Origin: Ruminobacter amylophilus
GTDB lineage: Bacteria > Pseudomonadota > Gammaproteobacteria > Enterobacterales > Succinivibrionaceae
Assembly: GCF_900115655.1 (NCBI RefSeq)
Contig: NZ_FOXF01000019.1
Span: 1 to 44,857 of the forward strand
Length of the DNA: 44,857 nucleotides
Direction: 5' to 3'
Under the pieces are notes generated by a model. That model was not told the origin of the DNA and made no database searches. It saw only the letters and a program-made list of their open reading frames with translations. Each line of letters begins with the position of its first letter. Within the stretch, counting starts at the first letter, position 1. This document shows, in pieces, positions 26,663 through 35,280 of the stretch. The translations under genes were made by a program, and so were the position numbers.

Positions 26663-26742
26663 GCCTATATATTTTTTCTTTTGTATTCTTCTAATAATCC
26701 GTTAAATTTACGAGGTTTTGTTCACGTTAGAGTTTTGTCCGA

Positions 26743-27981
26743 TTATCTCTTCCACAAACCTCTGGTATCAATGAGAATCTGACTGTCACTGAATACCGGA
26801 TGAATTTCCTTAAATTCCTTATGATCAACCAGGAGAAGTATGACATCGGCCTTAAGAGCCTCATCAAGATCAACCAGTTTCAGAGGCTTATCCGCTAAAG
26901 AAACCGGCAGTTCGGTAATATTAGGTTCAACGGCAACTACGCAGTCAGGATATTCCTGAGCCAGATCCCTGGTAATGAAAACAGAAGGACTCTCTCTGAG
27001 GTCATCAATATCCGGCTTGAAAGCCAGCCCCAGACAGGCAATGGTACAGTGTCTGTTTAATTTTGCAATGGCATTCCTTACCTGCTGTTTAACCCATTCC
27101 GGCTTGCCGTCATTAACATTTCTGGCGGTTCCGATTATTTTTGCAAGATCAGGAGTCTTGCTCACAATGAACCATGGATCAACGGCAATGCAGTGTCCGC
27201 CGACACCCGGTCCCGGATTCAGGATATTTACACGCGGATGGTGATTTGCAAGGGAAATAAGCTCCCACACGTCGATATTCAGACGATCACAGATTAAGGA
27301 TAATTCATTAGCAAAGGCGATATTCACGTCTCTGAATGAATTTTCGGTAAGCTTTGACATTTCCGCTGTTCTTGAATTGGTCTTTAACAGCTCACCTTTC
27401 ACAAATACCGCATAGATATCAGCCGCCATGTCAGCTGATACACGATTAATACCGCCGATAATACGGTCATTATCAATAAGTTCATACATGATTCTGCCTG
27501 GAAGTACTCTTTCCGGACAGTATGCAAGATAGATGTCGCATACATCATTATTTTCATCGGCAACAGCAAGATCCGGACGCAGTTCACTGAATATTTCAGC
27601 GACCCTCTCGGTTGTACCTACCGGAGAAGTAGACTCCAGAATCACGGTATTCCCCTTCTTAAGATAAGGAGCAATCTCTTTTGCCGCAGCCTCGACATAA
27701 CTGATATCAGGTTCATGTGATGAGCCTTTAAAAGGAGTTGGTACGCAGATAATAAAACCGTCTGCTTCACAGGCACTGCACGAAGCCTTAAGCATGCCTT
27801 TTTCAACAGCCTGCTTTACCACTTCACCGAGTCCCGGTTCCACAATGTGGATTTTCCCCTGATTTATAATATCAACCGCATGTTTATTGACGTCGACTCC
27901 ATGGACTTCAACGCCATGTGATGCAAACATGGCTGCAGTTGGTAATCCGATATATCCTAAACCACATATACAAAGTTTCAT
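26743..27981 (-). CDS. wecC: UDP-N-acetyl-D-mannosamine dehydrogenase
   Basis: A 412-residue enzyme that oxidises UDP-ManNAc to UDP-ManNAcA with two NAD+. The N-terminal Rossmann motif is GLGYIGLPTAAMFA (~7-20), followed by ILESTSPVGTTE (~114-125) and the catalytic cysteine Cys264 in VGGHCIAVDPWF. FKPDIDDLRESPS in the C-terminal domain is typical of the WecC branch of the UDP-sugar dehydrogenases and differs from the Ugd at 29553-30728. It lies downstream of wecB, which supplies the substrate, and 80 bases upstream of the polyketide synthase. Placement inside the capsule operon suggests that ManNAcA is a component of the polymer. Enterobacterial common antigen is less likely, because other wec genes are missing here. 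Confidence 0.93.
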   Translation of the reverse strand: MKLCICGLGYIGLPTAAMFASHGVEVHGVDVNKHAVDIINQGKIHIVEPGLGEVVKQAVEKGMLKASCSACEADGFIICVPTPFKGSSHEPDISYVEAAAKEIAPYLKKGNTVILESTSPVGTTERVAEIFSELRPDLAVADENNDVCDIYLAYCPERVLPGRIMYELIDNDRIIGGINRVSADMAADIYAVFVKGELLKTNSRTAEMSKLTENSFRDVNIAFANELSLICDRLNIDVWELISLANHHPRVNILNPGPGVGGHCIAVDPWFIVSKTPDLAKIIGTARNVNDGKPEWVKQQVRNAIAKLNRHCTIACLGLAFKPDIDDLRESPSVFITRDLAQEYPDCVVAVEPNITELPVSLADKPLKLVDLDEALKADVILLLVDHKEFKEIHPVFSDSQILIDTRGLWKR

Positions 27982-28088
27982 CTTTTATCCTATACTTATC
28001 TTATATCAGTATCCATTCTGATTTATATTTTTTTCTTACCGCATGCGGCCGATTATCATATTCAGCAGCCTCAAACCTCAGTATATTC

Positions 28089-28116
28089 CTGATGACATAA
28101 AAAATCATGTCATCAG
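28089..28116 (-). terminator. 10-bp hairpin across the wecB stop codon
   Basis: The arms CTGATGACAT and ATGTCATCAG pair perfectly around an 8-base AT loop. The stem contains the wecB TGA (28113-28115). On the minus strand the T run is in the loop rather than after the stem, so it is a poor terminator and may instead act in RNA processing or partial attenuation between wecB and wecC. Confidence 0.35.
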
Positions 28117-29258
28117 ACCGCTTCAGCATCCCCAATATCCAAACCTGAAGCATCCATAATGGCTCTTACAATTCTTTCTGAAGAATGTCCGTGTCCGTAC
28201 GGATTCTTTGCATTCTTCATTTTAATGTAAGCATCATGATTATCTAAAAGCTCGGATACCCCCTTTACGATGGCTGACGAATCCGAGCCGACAAGTTTCG
28301 CACATCCAGTCTGAACACCTTCAGGTCTTTCCGTAACATCACGCATAACCAGAACAGGCTTTGACAGAGCCGGAGCTTCTTCCTGAATACCGCCTGAATC
28401 AGTAAGTACCAGATATGAAGCATTAAGGAGAGCCTGGAAATGCAGATAGGAAAGAGGAGGCAGAAGCAGAACTCTTGCATGATTGCTGAGAATAGACCTT
28501 ACCGTTCTCTGAACCAGAGGATTCAGGTGCACAGGATACACAAAAAGGCAGTCCATATACTTATATGAAAGTTCCTTTATGGCGTTGCAGATATCTACCA
28601 GCCCGTCACCAAGATTCTCACGTCTGTGACCGGTTATAAGAATAATCTTCTTTCCCTGTTCCAGAGCTTTCTGCACGTCAATATGCAGAAAATCATTCTT
28701 GCCCTTCACAAAATCTCTTACCCAGAGAAGAGCATCAATTACGGTATTTCCGGTAACAAAAACCTGTTCCGGAGGTATACCTTCCTTAATCAGGTTGGCA
28801 TAAGACAGTCTTGTAGGTGCAAAATGGAGATCGGCAACACGGGTCACTATCTGACGGTTCACCTCTTCCGGGAACGGAGCAAATTTATCATAGCTTCTGA
28901 GACCGGCCTCAATATGAGCCACCTTTATATGTCTGTAGAACGCACACATGGCTCCAACCATAACGGTTGTGGTATCACCCTGTACAATCACCCAGTCAGG
29001 TTTTTCCTTTTCAAAAACCTCATCAATAGCCACATAAAGCTTTGAGGTAAGAACAGCAAGTGACTGTCCGTGACTCATCACGTTGAGAGAAATATCCGGA
29101 ACGATCTTGAAGTCAGCAAACGTATCATCGATCATCTGCTGATGCTGACCGGAATTACATAAAAGAGTGGTAATCTCCGGATGTCTCCTTAACTCCATAA
29201 CTACAGGAGCCAGTTTTACAGCTTCCGGTCTGGTTCCCGCAATCACTATAATCTTCAT
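28113..29258 (-). CDS. wecB: UDP-N-acetylglucosamine 2-epimerase (non-hydrolysing)
   Basis: A 381-residue GT-B-fold epimerase interconverting UDP-GlcNAc and UDP-ManNAc. It begins MKIIVIAGTRPEAVKLAPV, the family signature, which fixes the start at ATG 29258; an upstream in-frame TTG at 29273 is less likely. Other conserved parts are QGDTTT (~90), HIEAGLRS with FPEEVNRQ (~110-135), ITGHRRENLG (~203) and LTDSGGIQEEAPAL (~278). wecC, using its product, follows about 130 bases downstream. The pair feeds UDP-ManNAcA to the capsule glycosyltransferases. Confidence 0.95.
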   Translation of the reverse strand: MKIIVIAGTRPEAVKLAPVVMELRRHPEITTLLCNSGQHQQMIDDTFADFKIVPDISLNVMSHGQSLAVLTSKLYVAIDEVFEKEKPDWVIVQGDTTTVMVGAMCAFYRHIKVAHIEAGLRSYDKFAPFPEEVNRQIVTRVADLHFAPTRLSYANLIKEGIPPEQVFVTGNTVIDALLWVRDFVKGKNDFLHIDVQKALEQGKKIILITGHRRENLGDGLVDICNAIKELSYKYMDCLFVYPVHLNPLVQRTVRSILSNHARVLLLPPLSYLHFQALLNASYLVLTDSGGIQEEAPALSKPVLVMRDVTERPEGVQTGCAKLVGSDSSAIVKGVSELLDNHDAYIKMKNAKNPYGHGHSSERIVRAIMDASGLDIGDAEAV

Positions 29259-29482
29259 ATAACTACTGTACAATCCCTGTCTTAAGTAATCATATTTTCA
29301 CAAAAACATCACCTATACAAAAAACAGTAACTTAAGCATTCAGTTATGTTTTTGTGCAAATATATTCAAAATCATCACAAACACAACGAGCATCGATACT
29401 TTAATATCTGAATCTCTTTTTCCGTTTTATCATAATAAAGGGAATCTGCATTTATGATCAGAAATCCATTGCAATATTGGTT
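29259..29482. other. Upstream region of the wecB operon
   Basis: An AT-rich gap of about 220 bases between wecB and the ugd terminator. It should hold the promoter for wecB-wecC and the lipid/exporter genes. I see the heptamer CTTAAGT and its complement ACTTAAG near 29282-29290 and 29328-29336 (opposite orientations), and no confident -35/-10 pair. Confidence 0.3.
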
Positions 29483-29530
29483 AAAAAGTTAACCTCCTAC
29501 ACAGTTATAAAATTTTTTCAGGAGGTTAAC
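29483..29530 (-). terminator. Intrinsic terminator after ugd
   Basis: On the minus strand, GTTAACCTCCT and AGGAGGTTAAC form a perfect 11-bp stem around a 21-base AT-rich loop, followed by TTTTTAACC. It starts 22 bases past the ugd stop and makes ugd its own transcription unit. Confidence 0.8.
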
Positions 29531-29552
29531 CTGCAATATAAATAATTACACC

Positions 29553-30728
29553 TTATTCCTTATTGAAGATATCTCTGGTGTAAATCTTTTCTGCCACGTC
29601 GGCAAGTTCTTCACTCATACGGTTACAGATAATAACGTCTGACTGAGATTTGAATGTCTGAAGATCCTTCTCAACCTTTGAATTGAAGAAGGTTTCATCA
29701 TTAAGCATCGGTTCATAAACAACAACGTTAATGCCCTTAGCCTTGATTCTCTTCATGATACCCTGAATTGAAGATGATCTGAAATTGTCAGAACCTGACT
29801 TCATAACCAGTCTGTAAATACCAACTGTAGAAGGCTTTCTTGAAAGAATATCAGAAGCAATGAAATCCTTTCTTACGGTATTTGAATCTACGATGGCCTT
29901 GATAATGGTGTTTGGAACATCCTTGTAGTTTGCCAGAAGCTGCTTGGTGTCCTTAGGCAGACAGTAACCGCCGTAACCGAATGAAGGATTGTTATAGAAA
30001 TCACCGATACGAGGATCCATTGAAACACCCTGAATAATATTCTTGGTGTTCAGCCCCTTCAGAGAAGCGTAGGTATCAAGTTCATTGAAGAATGCCACTC
30101 TCATAGCGAGGTAGGTATTGGAGAACAGCTTAACACTTTCTGCTTCGGTTGGAGGAAGAATGAGTGAAGGGATCTTTTCAGCCGGAGTAAGAGCCACGCT
30201 CTTAAGGATTTCAATATACTTTTCACCGAAAGCCTTATCGTTGGTACCGATAATGATTCTTGAAGGATAAAGATTATCGTAAAGAGCACGACCTTCTCTT
30301 AAAAATTCAGGTGAGAAGTGAAGCTTGGAAACTGAAAGATCCTTCTTGGTCTTTTCGGTAAAACCTACAGGAAGTGTACTCTTAACAACAATATCAGCTT
30401 CAGGAGCATATACCTTAACCTGTTCGATAACACTGAGAACTGAATCTACATTGAAGTAGTTCAAATCAGGGTCATAATTGGTCGGGGTAGCAATGAATAC
30501 AATATCACTGCCGGTTAAAATTTCGTTTGGATCTGTTGAAACGGTCAGATTAAGATTCTTGTTTGCAAGATAATCACTGATGTATTCATCCTTGATTGGA
30601 GATACCTTTGCCTTCAACTTGTTTACTCTGTCTTCTGTAATTTCAAGCAGGCCAACCTGATACTTGGTTGACAACATTACTGAAACTGACAGGCCTACAT
30701 ATCCTGCACCAACAACTGCTATTTTCAT
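29553..30728 (-). CDS. ugd: UDP-glucose 6-dehydrogenase
   Basis: A 391-residue enzyme converting UDP-glucose to UDP-glucuronate with two NAD+. The Rossmann motif is [15 protein letters not shown] (~6-20), with [13 protein letters not shown] (~81-93), [11 protein letters not shown] (~116-126), SPEFLREG, and the catalytic Cys256 in [10 protein letters not shown]. The length equals E. coli Ugd. Its substrate comes from GalU (39496-40410). UDP-GlcA is a typical capsule precursor, and S. meliloti also has a UDP-glucose dehydrogenase (rkpK) tied to K-antigen. It is flanked by a terminator on each side and has a long upstream region with a CRP-type site, so it is probably regulated on its own. Confidence 0.96.
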   Translation of the reverse strand: MKIAVVGAGYVGLSVSVMLSTKYQVGLLEITEDRVNKLKAKVSPIKDEYISDYLANKNLNLTVSTDPNEILTGSDIVFIATPTNYDPDLNYFNVDSVLSVIEQVKVYAPEADIVVKSTLPVGFTEKTKKDLSVSKLHFSPEFLREGRALYDNLYPSRIIIGTNDKAFGEKYIEILKSVALTPAEKIPSLILPPTEAESVKLFSNTYLAMRVAFFNELDTYASLKGLNTKNIIQGVSMDPRIGDFYNNPSFGYGGYCLPKDTKQLLANYKDVPNTIIKAIVDSNTVRKDFIASDILSRKPSTVGIYRLVMKSGSDNFRSSSIQGIMKRIKAKGINVVVYEPMLNDETFFNSKVEKDLQTFKSQSDVIICNRMSEELADVAEKIYTRDIFNKE

Positions 30729-31085
30729 CTATTTATTCACCTATAAAAAAACAACAACACCTTAACATCGAATCAACACGTCGACCAGGCGCCACAAACT
30801 TTTACAAAAAGCCAATCTACACAAAAAAAGCAATAAAAACCCGCATTTATTTTACAAGGTAATCAGGGCTCTTTATTAGAGACAAGGGATTTTTACAGAT
30901 TATATTGTGAGATTGTTCACATTGATTGTTAAAAAAATTTAACTGATTTTAGCTAATGATTATTTAGTATTCAACCTAATTTTTCAGTGGTAACATTTTC
31001 ATATTTTTTACTGTTTTTATTTTACTGAAAATTCAAACATTACCCGTAAAACCGGCGGTCTTCAGGTTTACCTGAAATATTGTAC
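30729..31085. other. Long regulatory spacer upstream of ugd
   Basis: A gap of more than 350 bases without a gene. It contains a perfect CRP-type half-site pair (30906-30921), a possible -10 on the minus strand (TAAAAT, 30854 to 30849) that would put the CRP site near -71.5, and a palindrome TTCAGGT-TT-ACCTGAA (31061-31076). No ops/JUMPstart element of the RfaH type was found. Confidence 0.45.
30906..30921 (-). promoter_or_regulatory. Probable CRP (cAMP receptor protein) binding site
   Basis: TGTGA-GATTGT-TCACA matches both half-sites of the E. coli CRP consensus exactly, with the correct six-base spacer. It lies about 180 bases upstream of the ugd start codon on the minus strand, downstream of the terminator of the preceding transcription unit, so ugd is the only gene it obviously serves. 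Confidence 0.65.
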
Positions 31086-31120
31086 AAAAACGGCCATGAT
31101 GCAGAATCACACCATGACCG
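31086..31120 (-). terminator. Intrinsic terminator after the 31153-35169 gene
   Basis: On the minus strand, CGGTCATG and CATGGCCG form an 8-bp stem (one G-U pair) around 14 bases, followed by TTTTTGT. It starts 32 bases past the stop codon of the large glycosyltransferase. Confidence 0.85.
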
Positions 31121-31152
31121 CAGAAGACAAAAGCTTTCAGATTAACAACGGA

Positions 31153-34100
31153 TTATCTGTTTTTGCCGAAGAAGCCGGCAAGTGTTTTTCCCTTACTCAG
31201 AACCTTATCGGAAAGACGCTTATGCAGACTTACATGCTCTTTTTCCGTTTTGTCCGTATCATCCGTCCTTCCGGTATTACTACCGTCTTCCAGCGGAGAA
31301 GATGACTCAAGGTGAGACGTTTCAGAACGTAGTTCCTTCAGAACCCTGCTCATTAAAGCCTCATAAATTCCATTGTTTCTGGTCTTAAGCACTGAATTGG
31401 ACTGTGACAGCTTATCAACAGCTCTCTTATAATAATCTTCCGTCATTGAGTATCTTTCTTCAGCATAATCATTGAGATAATCCAGCATGAATCTGTATTC
31501 ATTCTGCTGCTGATTAAGCCCGCCTTCCCGCTCTGACACAATGTTATGCAGAAAATCCTCCCACATTGATTCTACGGAAGCAGAGGCCATGGAAACGACA
31601 TTTGCACGAGCCTCACTGCCAAGTTTCTTCATGTATTTTCTGTCTGACAGAATTTTAACCAGCCGGTTACCCAGCTCTATGTAATCATTCTGATTAACCG
31701 TCACAATTCCCCTGCCGTCCTCAATGAATGTAAGCCACGGCATATCGTAGGTTACGACAGGGAGACCGTGACTCATGGCTTCGGCAAAAGTCATGGAAAA
31801 ACCTTCATATTTTGATGTATTGACGAACACTGAAGCCTGAGAATAATACTTTTCCACTTTTTCAGTAAAACCGGCAAACTCAACACAGTCAGAGATTTCA
31901 AGCTCATCAGCTGTCTGAACCATTTTTTTCATTATTGACTCATCACCGTCCCCGACAATCAGAAGCCTTGCCTCCGGCAGAGACTGATGAACAAGAGCCA
32001 TGGCCTTAATAAGATCGACAGGATTTTTTTCGTGCGATATTCTTCCTACCCAGCAGATAGTACTGTTATCCAGAAAATTCATAGGAACATTATCAGGATT
32101 AAAGGTAAGAGGGTTCGGTATTACCGCTGTATTTCTGCAGTACAGCGAGGTATACCTTCTGTCACACTCGGAAAGATTTACCACACCATCGCAGTTCACA
32201 TATGTCGCGAGAACAGAGCCTGAAGTTTTATAGGCAAATTTATGAACAAACGGAACGGCAAAGAAGTTATGAGAGTGGGAAATATAATAGGTTTCACCCG
32301 TTGCTTTCACAGCAAGCATATCCCAGAATGAACATTCGTCCATCCAGTGACCTGAAACAACGGCATCGATACCGTTACTCTCTATAATCTGACGCCAGCG
32401 ACCGTATCTTTCGAAAAAAGCACCTTCATGAGACAGATCCTTGTTAGGCAGAAATTCACGCCTTACCATATCCGACAGCGGGTACTCATCCCCGTCCCTG
32501 ACGTCATCAGTAATAAGCACGACTCTGTATTTATATGAACCATCGGCATTTTTTACTGCCGCAAATCTGTTGCAGAGGAGCTGTGTAACCCTCTGAGCTC
32601 CGCCGTTGCTTATGCTTCTGTAGTAAAAAGCTATGGTTCTGATATCCTTATGCGGACGCTTGGATTTAAAATATCCGCAGATTCTGCCGGAAACCTTTTT
32701 CGGTTCGTTCCAAAATTTTTCAGCGAGACATTTTACAACATCATCATATCCCCAAAGATTTACCAGGGAGGCCATATTAACGTCGTTATTTATGTTCTGG
32801 GTACAGTTCACGAATTTCACCACGCTTTCAGACATCAGACGCTTTCTGATATTTTCAGATACCTTGCTGTAATCACCGTTTAATGTATGCAGGTATTCAT
32901 CTATCGCCATGAACACGTCATGTTCCGTAAGCATTGTCTCAAACATTTCCTGAGTCATCAGATCCGTTCCGGTTACCCCTGATCCCAGTTTATAGCGATA
33001 GAGTTTATCGGTAATTCCGCAGTAGCTTTTAAAACTGCCCAGTATATATGCCATGGCATATATGTCATTCGCCTTGTAGAATCTGTGTTCAGGCATTTGA
33101 GCAAAAACCTGACGGCACAAATCCCCGGAATAAATCTTATTCCACAGATTAAACGAAAAAAGCTGTTCCACAAAGGCTGCAGACAGAAGATTGTCTGATG
33201 CGATTTTCTGCGTATACGGCTCAACAAAGCTCTCGAAACGGCGAATACGTCTGTATGCGCACTGATTCCGGTAATTGACCACGTCAGTGCCGAACATCAG
33301 CAGATCGGTTTTTGCTTTACTGATTGCCTCAAATGCCGTTTCACATGCATTTGAGGAAAGCTCATCATCACCGTCCAGGAACATGACATACTGACCTGAA
33401 GAAGATGCAACTCCCTTCTGACGGCAAATCTGAGCCGATGAATTCTTTTCCAGACTAATCAGCCTGATTCTGGAATCTATTTTCCGGTAAAGCTTTATTA
33501 TGCCTTCAGAACCGTCTGTTGAGCAGTCATCCACGCAGATTATTTCAATATTCTTCAAAGTCTGGTTACAGACACTCTTTAAAGTATCACCGATAAATTT
33601 TCTGACGTTGTATACGGGAATAATGACTGAAACCTGAGGCTGTCCCACAACTTCTATTCTGCGGAAGAAGGTTTCAGTAACAAGAGCTTCCAATATTTCA
33701 CTGCAGGTCTCAATACATCTGCAGTAGGCTGACAGAAATCTTGATTCAGATTCGTAAACAAGTTTATTTTTTCTGATGATTTCAGTTCTGTACATCTTGT
33801 TGGATGCTTTGGAAAAAAGCTTCTGAAGATTTACCCTGCCACTTACATACCTGCTGTTCTCAGCAAGTTTCTGCTGATTTCCCTGATAATCAGCATAATC
33901 TCCGGCAAGCAGAGAAAAATCACTGTAGCAGATATCCTTTTCAGATTTTACAAGAGCATAGAAATACTTACTGCAGGCTTCTTTATGCAGTATTTCCCCG
34001 GATCTGCAGAACATGACAAACGGAGATTCAATCTGTCTGATTATTCTGTCAACACTGCGGTTAAGATCCATACCGACGGAATTAACAATGGAAATTCGGG

Positions 34101-35169
34101 AATCCTGCTGTCCGTATCCGTCAAGATCTCCAGTACAGGAAGACTGACTGTTTACGACTATAATTCTGATTTTTTCAAAACTCTGAGTAATGAGAGAATC
34201 CAGCGTTTCATGCAGAAAATCAGCTCCAGTTGAAACCGTCAGCACCACGGTTATCAGAGGCTGACCTTCCACATAGGCAGAAACAAGATCACCTACCATA
34301 CCGGAATTTTTTCTGAACTCGAGGAATTCTTCATTTGCAGACATATTAGGCTGATAACTTACGTTATAATTTGATCTGAGTTTCAGTCTGTAGTTAAGAG
34401 ATCTGTTAAGTGCCGTATTGAAGGTTGCAAAATAATCACGTCTGTTCGGAAGTCTCATGATATTGGATAAAAGAATATCATAAGCCTTCAGAACATTATC
34501 CACATGACAGTCCTTGAGGGACATGGTGGTTGACTTACTGTCCCCCTTTGTATACTGAATATAACTGCCGTCAAGATATGCTATTTTTTCAGCCAGTGAA
34601 AAGGCCAGAAGAGTAAATGACAGATCATTTGAGGAAGACAGTTCGGCATACATGAGGTGATGCTGCCTTATAAAATCCGTCCTGAATATTTTGTTCCACG
34701 GTACCGCATGAGAAAGCTGATACAGTCTGTCGTAATTCTCACCGGGAACAAAAGGATTCTCAGCTCCGTCTCCGAAAGAGGTGGTACTTATGAGTGTTCC
34801 GTCCGAAGTAACGAAAGAATAATTACAGAAACAGATATCAGCTCCTGTTTCAGTTATTTTTCTGTACATGTCACCAAGAAAATCAGGCATAAAGAAGTCA
34901 TCACAATCCAGGAAGAAACAGTATTCCCCCTTTGCATGAGAAAACCCCAGATTGCGACAATATCCTGCACCTCTGTTAATGGTGTTATGAATTACTCTGA
35001 TTCGACTGTCTCTTTCGCTGAGTTCCTTCAGAATTTTGAGAGAACCGTCTGGTGAACAGTCATCTACGCAAATGATTTCAAAATCCTGACAGCTCTGATT
35101 CAGCAGTGACTCAATCGTTCTTGTTATCCCCTGCTGAGCTTTGTATACAGGCATTATTACAGAAATCAT
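31153..35169 (-). CDS. Four-domain glycosyltransferase: GT2, degenerate GT2, GT2, GT4
   Basis: A 1338-residue cytoplasmic protein. GT2-1 spans ~1-220 (VDDCSPDGS at 35-43, DCD at 88-90). A second GT2-like domain spans ~304-500 but lacks the acidic motifs: VVNSQSS replaces VDDCS and FCRSGE replaces the DxD segment. GT2-3 spans ~512-760 (VDDCSTDGS, DGD at 599-601). A GT4 domain spans ~840-1215 (SNGGAQRVTQLL, SHSHNFF, VGRISHEKNP, LIVGDGDE, and the EX7E-type motif in TSKYEGFSMTFAEAMSHG). A charged tail of ~120 residues follows. The start is well supported by AAGGAG before TTTAGAATG. Three probable active sites in one chain suggest that it builds several linkages of the repeat unit. It follows the 35281-38040 gene by 111 bases and ends in a strong terminator. 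Confidence 0.88.
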   Translation of the reverse strand: MISVIMPVYKAQQGITRTIESLLNQSCQDFEIICVDDCSPDGSLKILKELSERDSRIRVIHNTINRGAGYCRNLGFSHAKGEYCFFLDCDDFFMPDFLGDMYRKITETGADICFCNYSFVTSDGTLISTTSFGDGAENPFVPGENYDRLYQLSHAVPWNKIFRTDFIRQHHLMYAELSSSNDLSFTLLAFSLAEKIAYLDGSYIQYTKGDSKSTTMSLKDCHVDNVLKAYDILLSNIMRLPNRRDYFATFNTALNRSLNYRLKLRSNYNVSYQPNMSANEEFLEFRKNSGMVGDLVSAYVEGQPLITVVLTVSTGADFLHETLDSLITQSFEKIRIIVVNSQSSCTGDLDGYGQQDSRISIVNSVGMDLNRSVDRIIRQIESPFVMFCRSGEILHKEACSKYFYALVKSEKDICYSDFSLLAGDYADYQGNQQKLAENSRYVSGRVNLQKLFSKASNKMYRTEIIRKNKLVYESESRFLSAYCRCIETCSEILEALVTETFFRRIEVVGQPQVSVIIPVYNVRKFIGDTLKSVCNQTLKNIEIICVDDCSTDGSEGIIKLYRKIDSRIRLISLEKNSSAQICRQKGVASSSGQYVMFLDGDDELSSNACETAFEAISKAKTDLLMFGTDVVNYRNQCAYRRIRRFESFVEPYTQKIASDNLLSAAFVEQLFSFNLWNKIYSGDLCRQVFAQMPEHRFYKANDIYAMAYILGSFKSYCGITDKLYRYKLGSGVTGTDLMTQEMFETMLTEHDVFMAIDEYLHTLNGDYSKVSENIRKRLMSESVVKFVNCTQNINNDVNMASLVNLWGYDDVVKCLAEKFWNEPKKVSGRICGYFKSKRPHKDIRTIAFYYRSISNGGAQRVTQLLCNRFAAVKNADGSYKYRVVLITDDVRDGDEYPLSDMVRREFLPNKDLSHEGAFFERYGRWRQIIESNGIDAVVSGHWMDECSFWDMLAVKATGETYYISHSHNFFAVPFVHKFAYKTSGSVLATYVNCDGVVNLSECDRRYTSLYCRNTAVIPNPLTFNPDNVPMNFLDNSTICWVGRISHEKNPVDLIKAMALVHQSLPEARLLIVGDGDESIMKKMVQTADELEISDCVEFAGFTEKVEKYYSQASVFVNTSKYEGFSMTFAEAMSHGLPVVTYDMPWLTFIEDGRGIVTVNQNDYIELGNRLVKILSDRKYMKKLGSEARANVVSMASASVESMWEDFLHNIVSEREGGLNQQQNEYRFMLDYLNDYAEERYSMTEDYYKRAVDKLSQSNSVLKTRNNGIYEALMSRVLKELRSETSHLESSSPLEDGSNTGRTDDTDKTEKEHVSLHKRLSDKVLSKGKTLAGFFGKNR

Positions 35170-35280
35170 TCTAAACTCCTTCCCTTCCTCTATCCAATCT
35201 TATCCAAAATCTTAAACCGATCTGATAAATAAACTTACATTTCTAACAGTTCTGAATTTTCCGGTTTACCAAAAACAAAA

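Noticed and set aside
26743-29258. Reading wecB-wecC as part of an enterobacterial common antigen cluster
   Set aside because: No other wec or rff genes occur here, and the pair sits inside the capsule locus between ugd and the exporter operon.
30729-31152. Search for an RfaH ops/JUMPstart element in the capsule locus
   Set aside because: The upstream regions of ugd, wecB and the 39204 gene lack GGCGGTAGCGT or a close match on the transcribed strand; GGCGGTC at 31054 is not enough.
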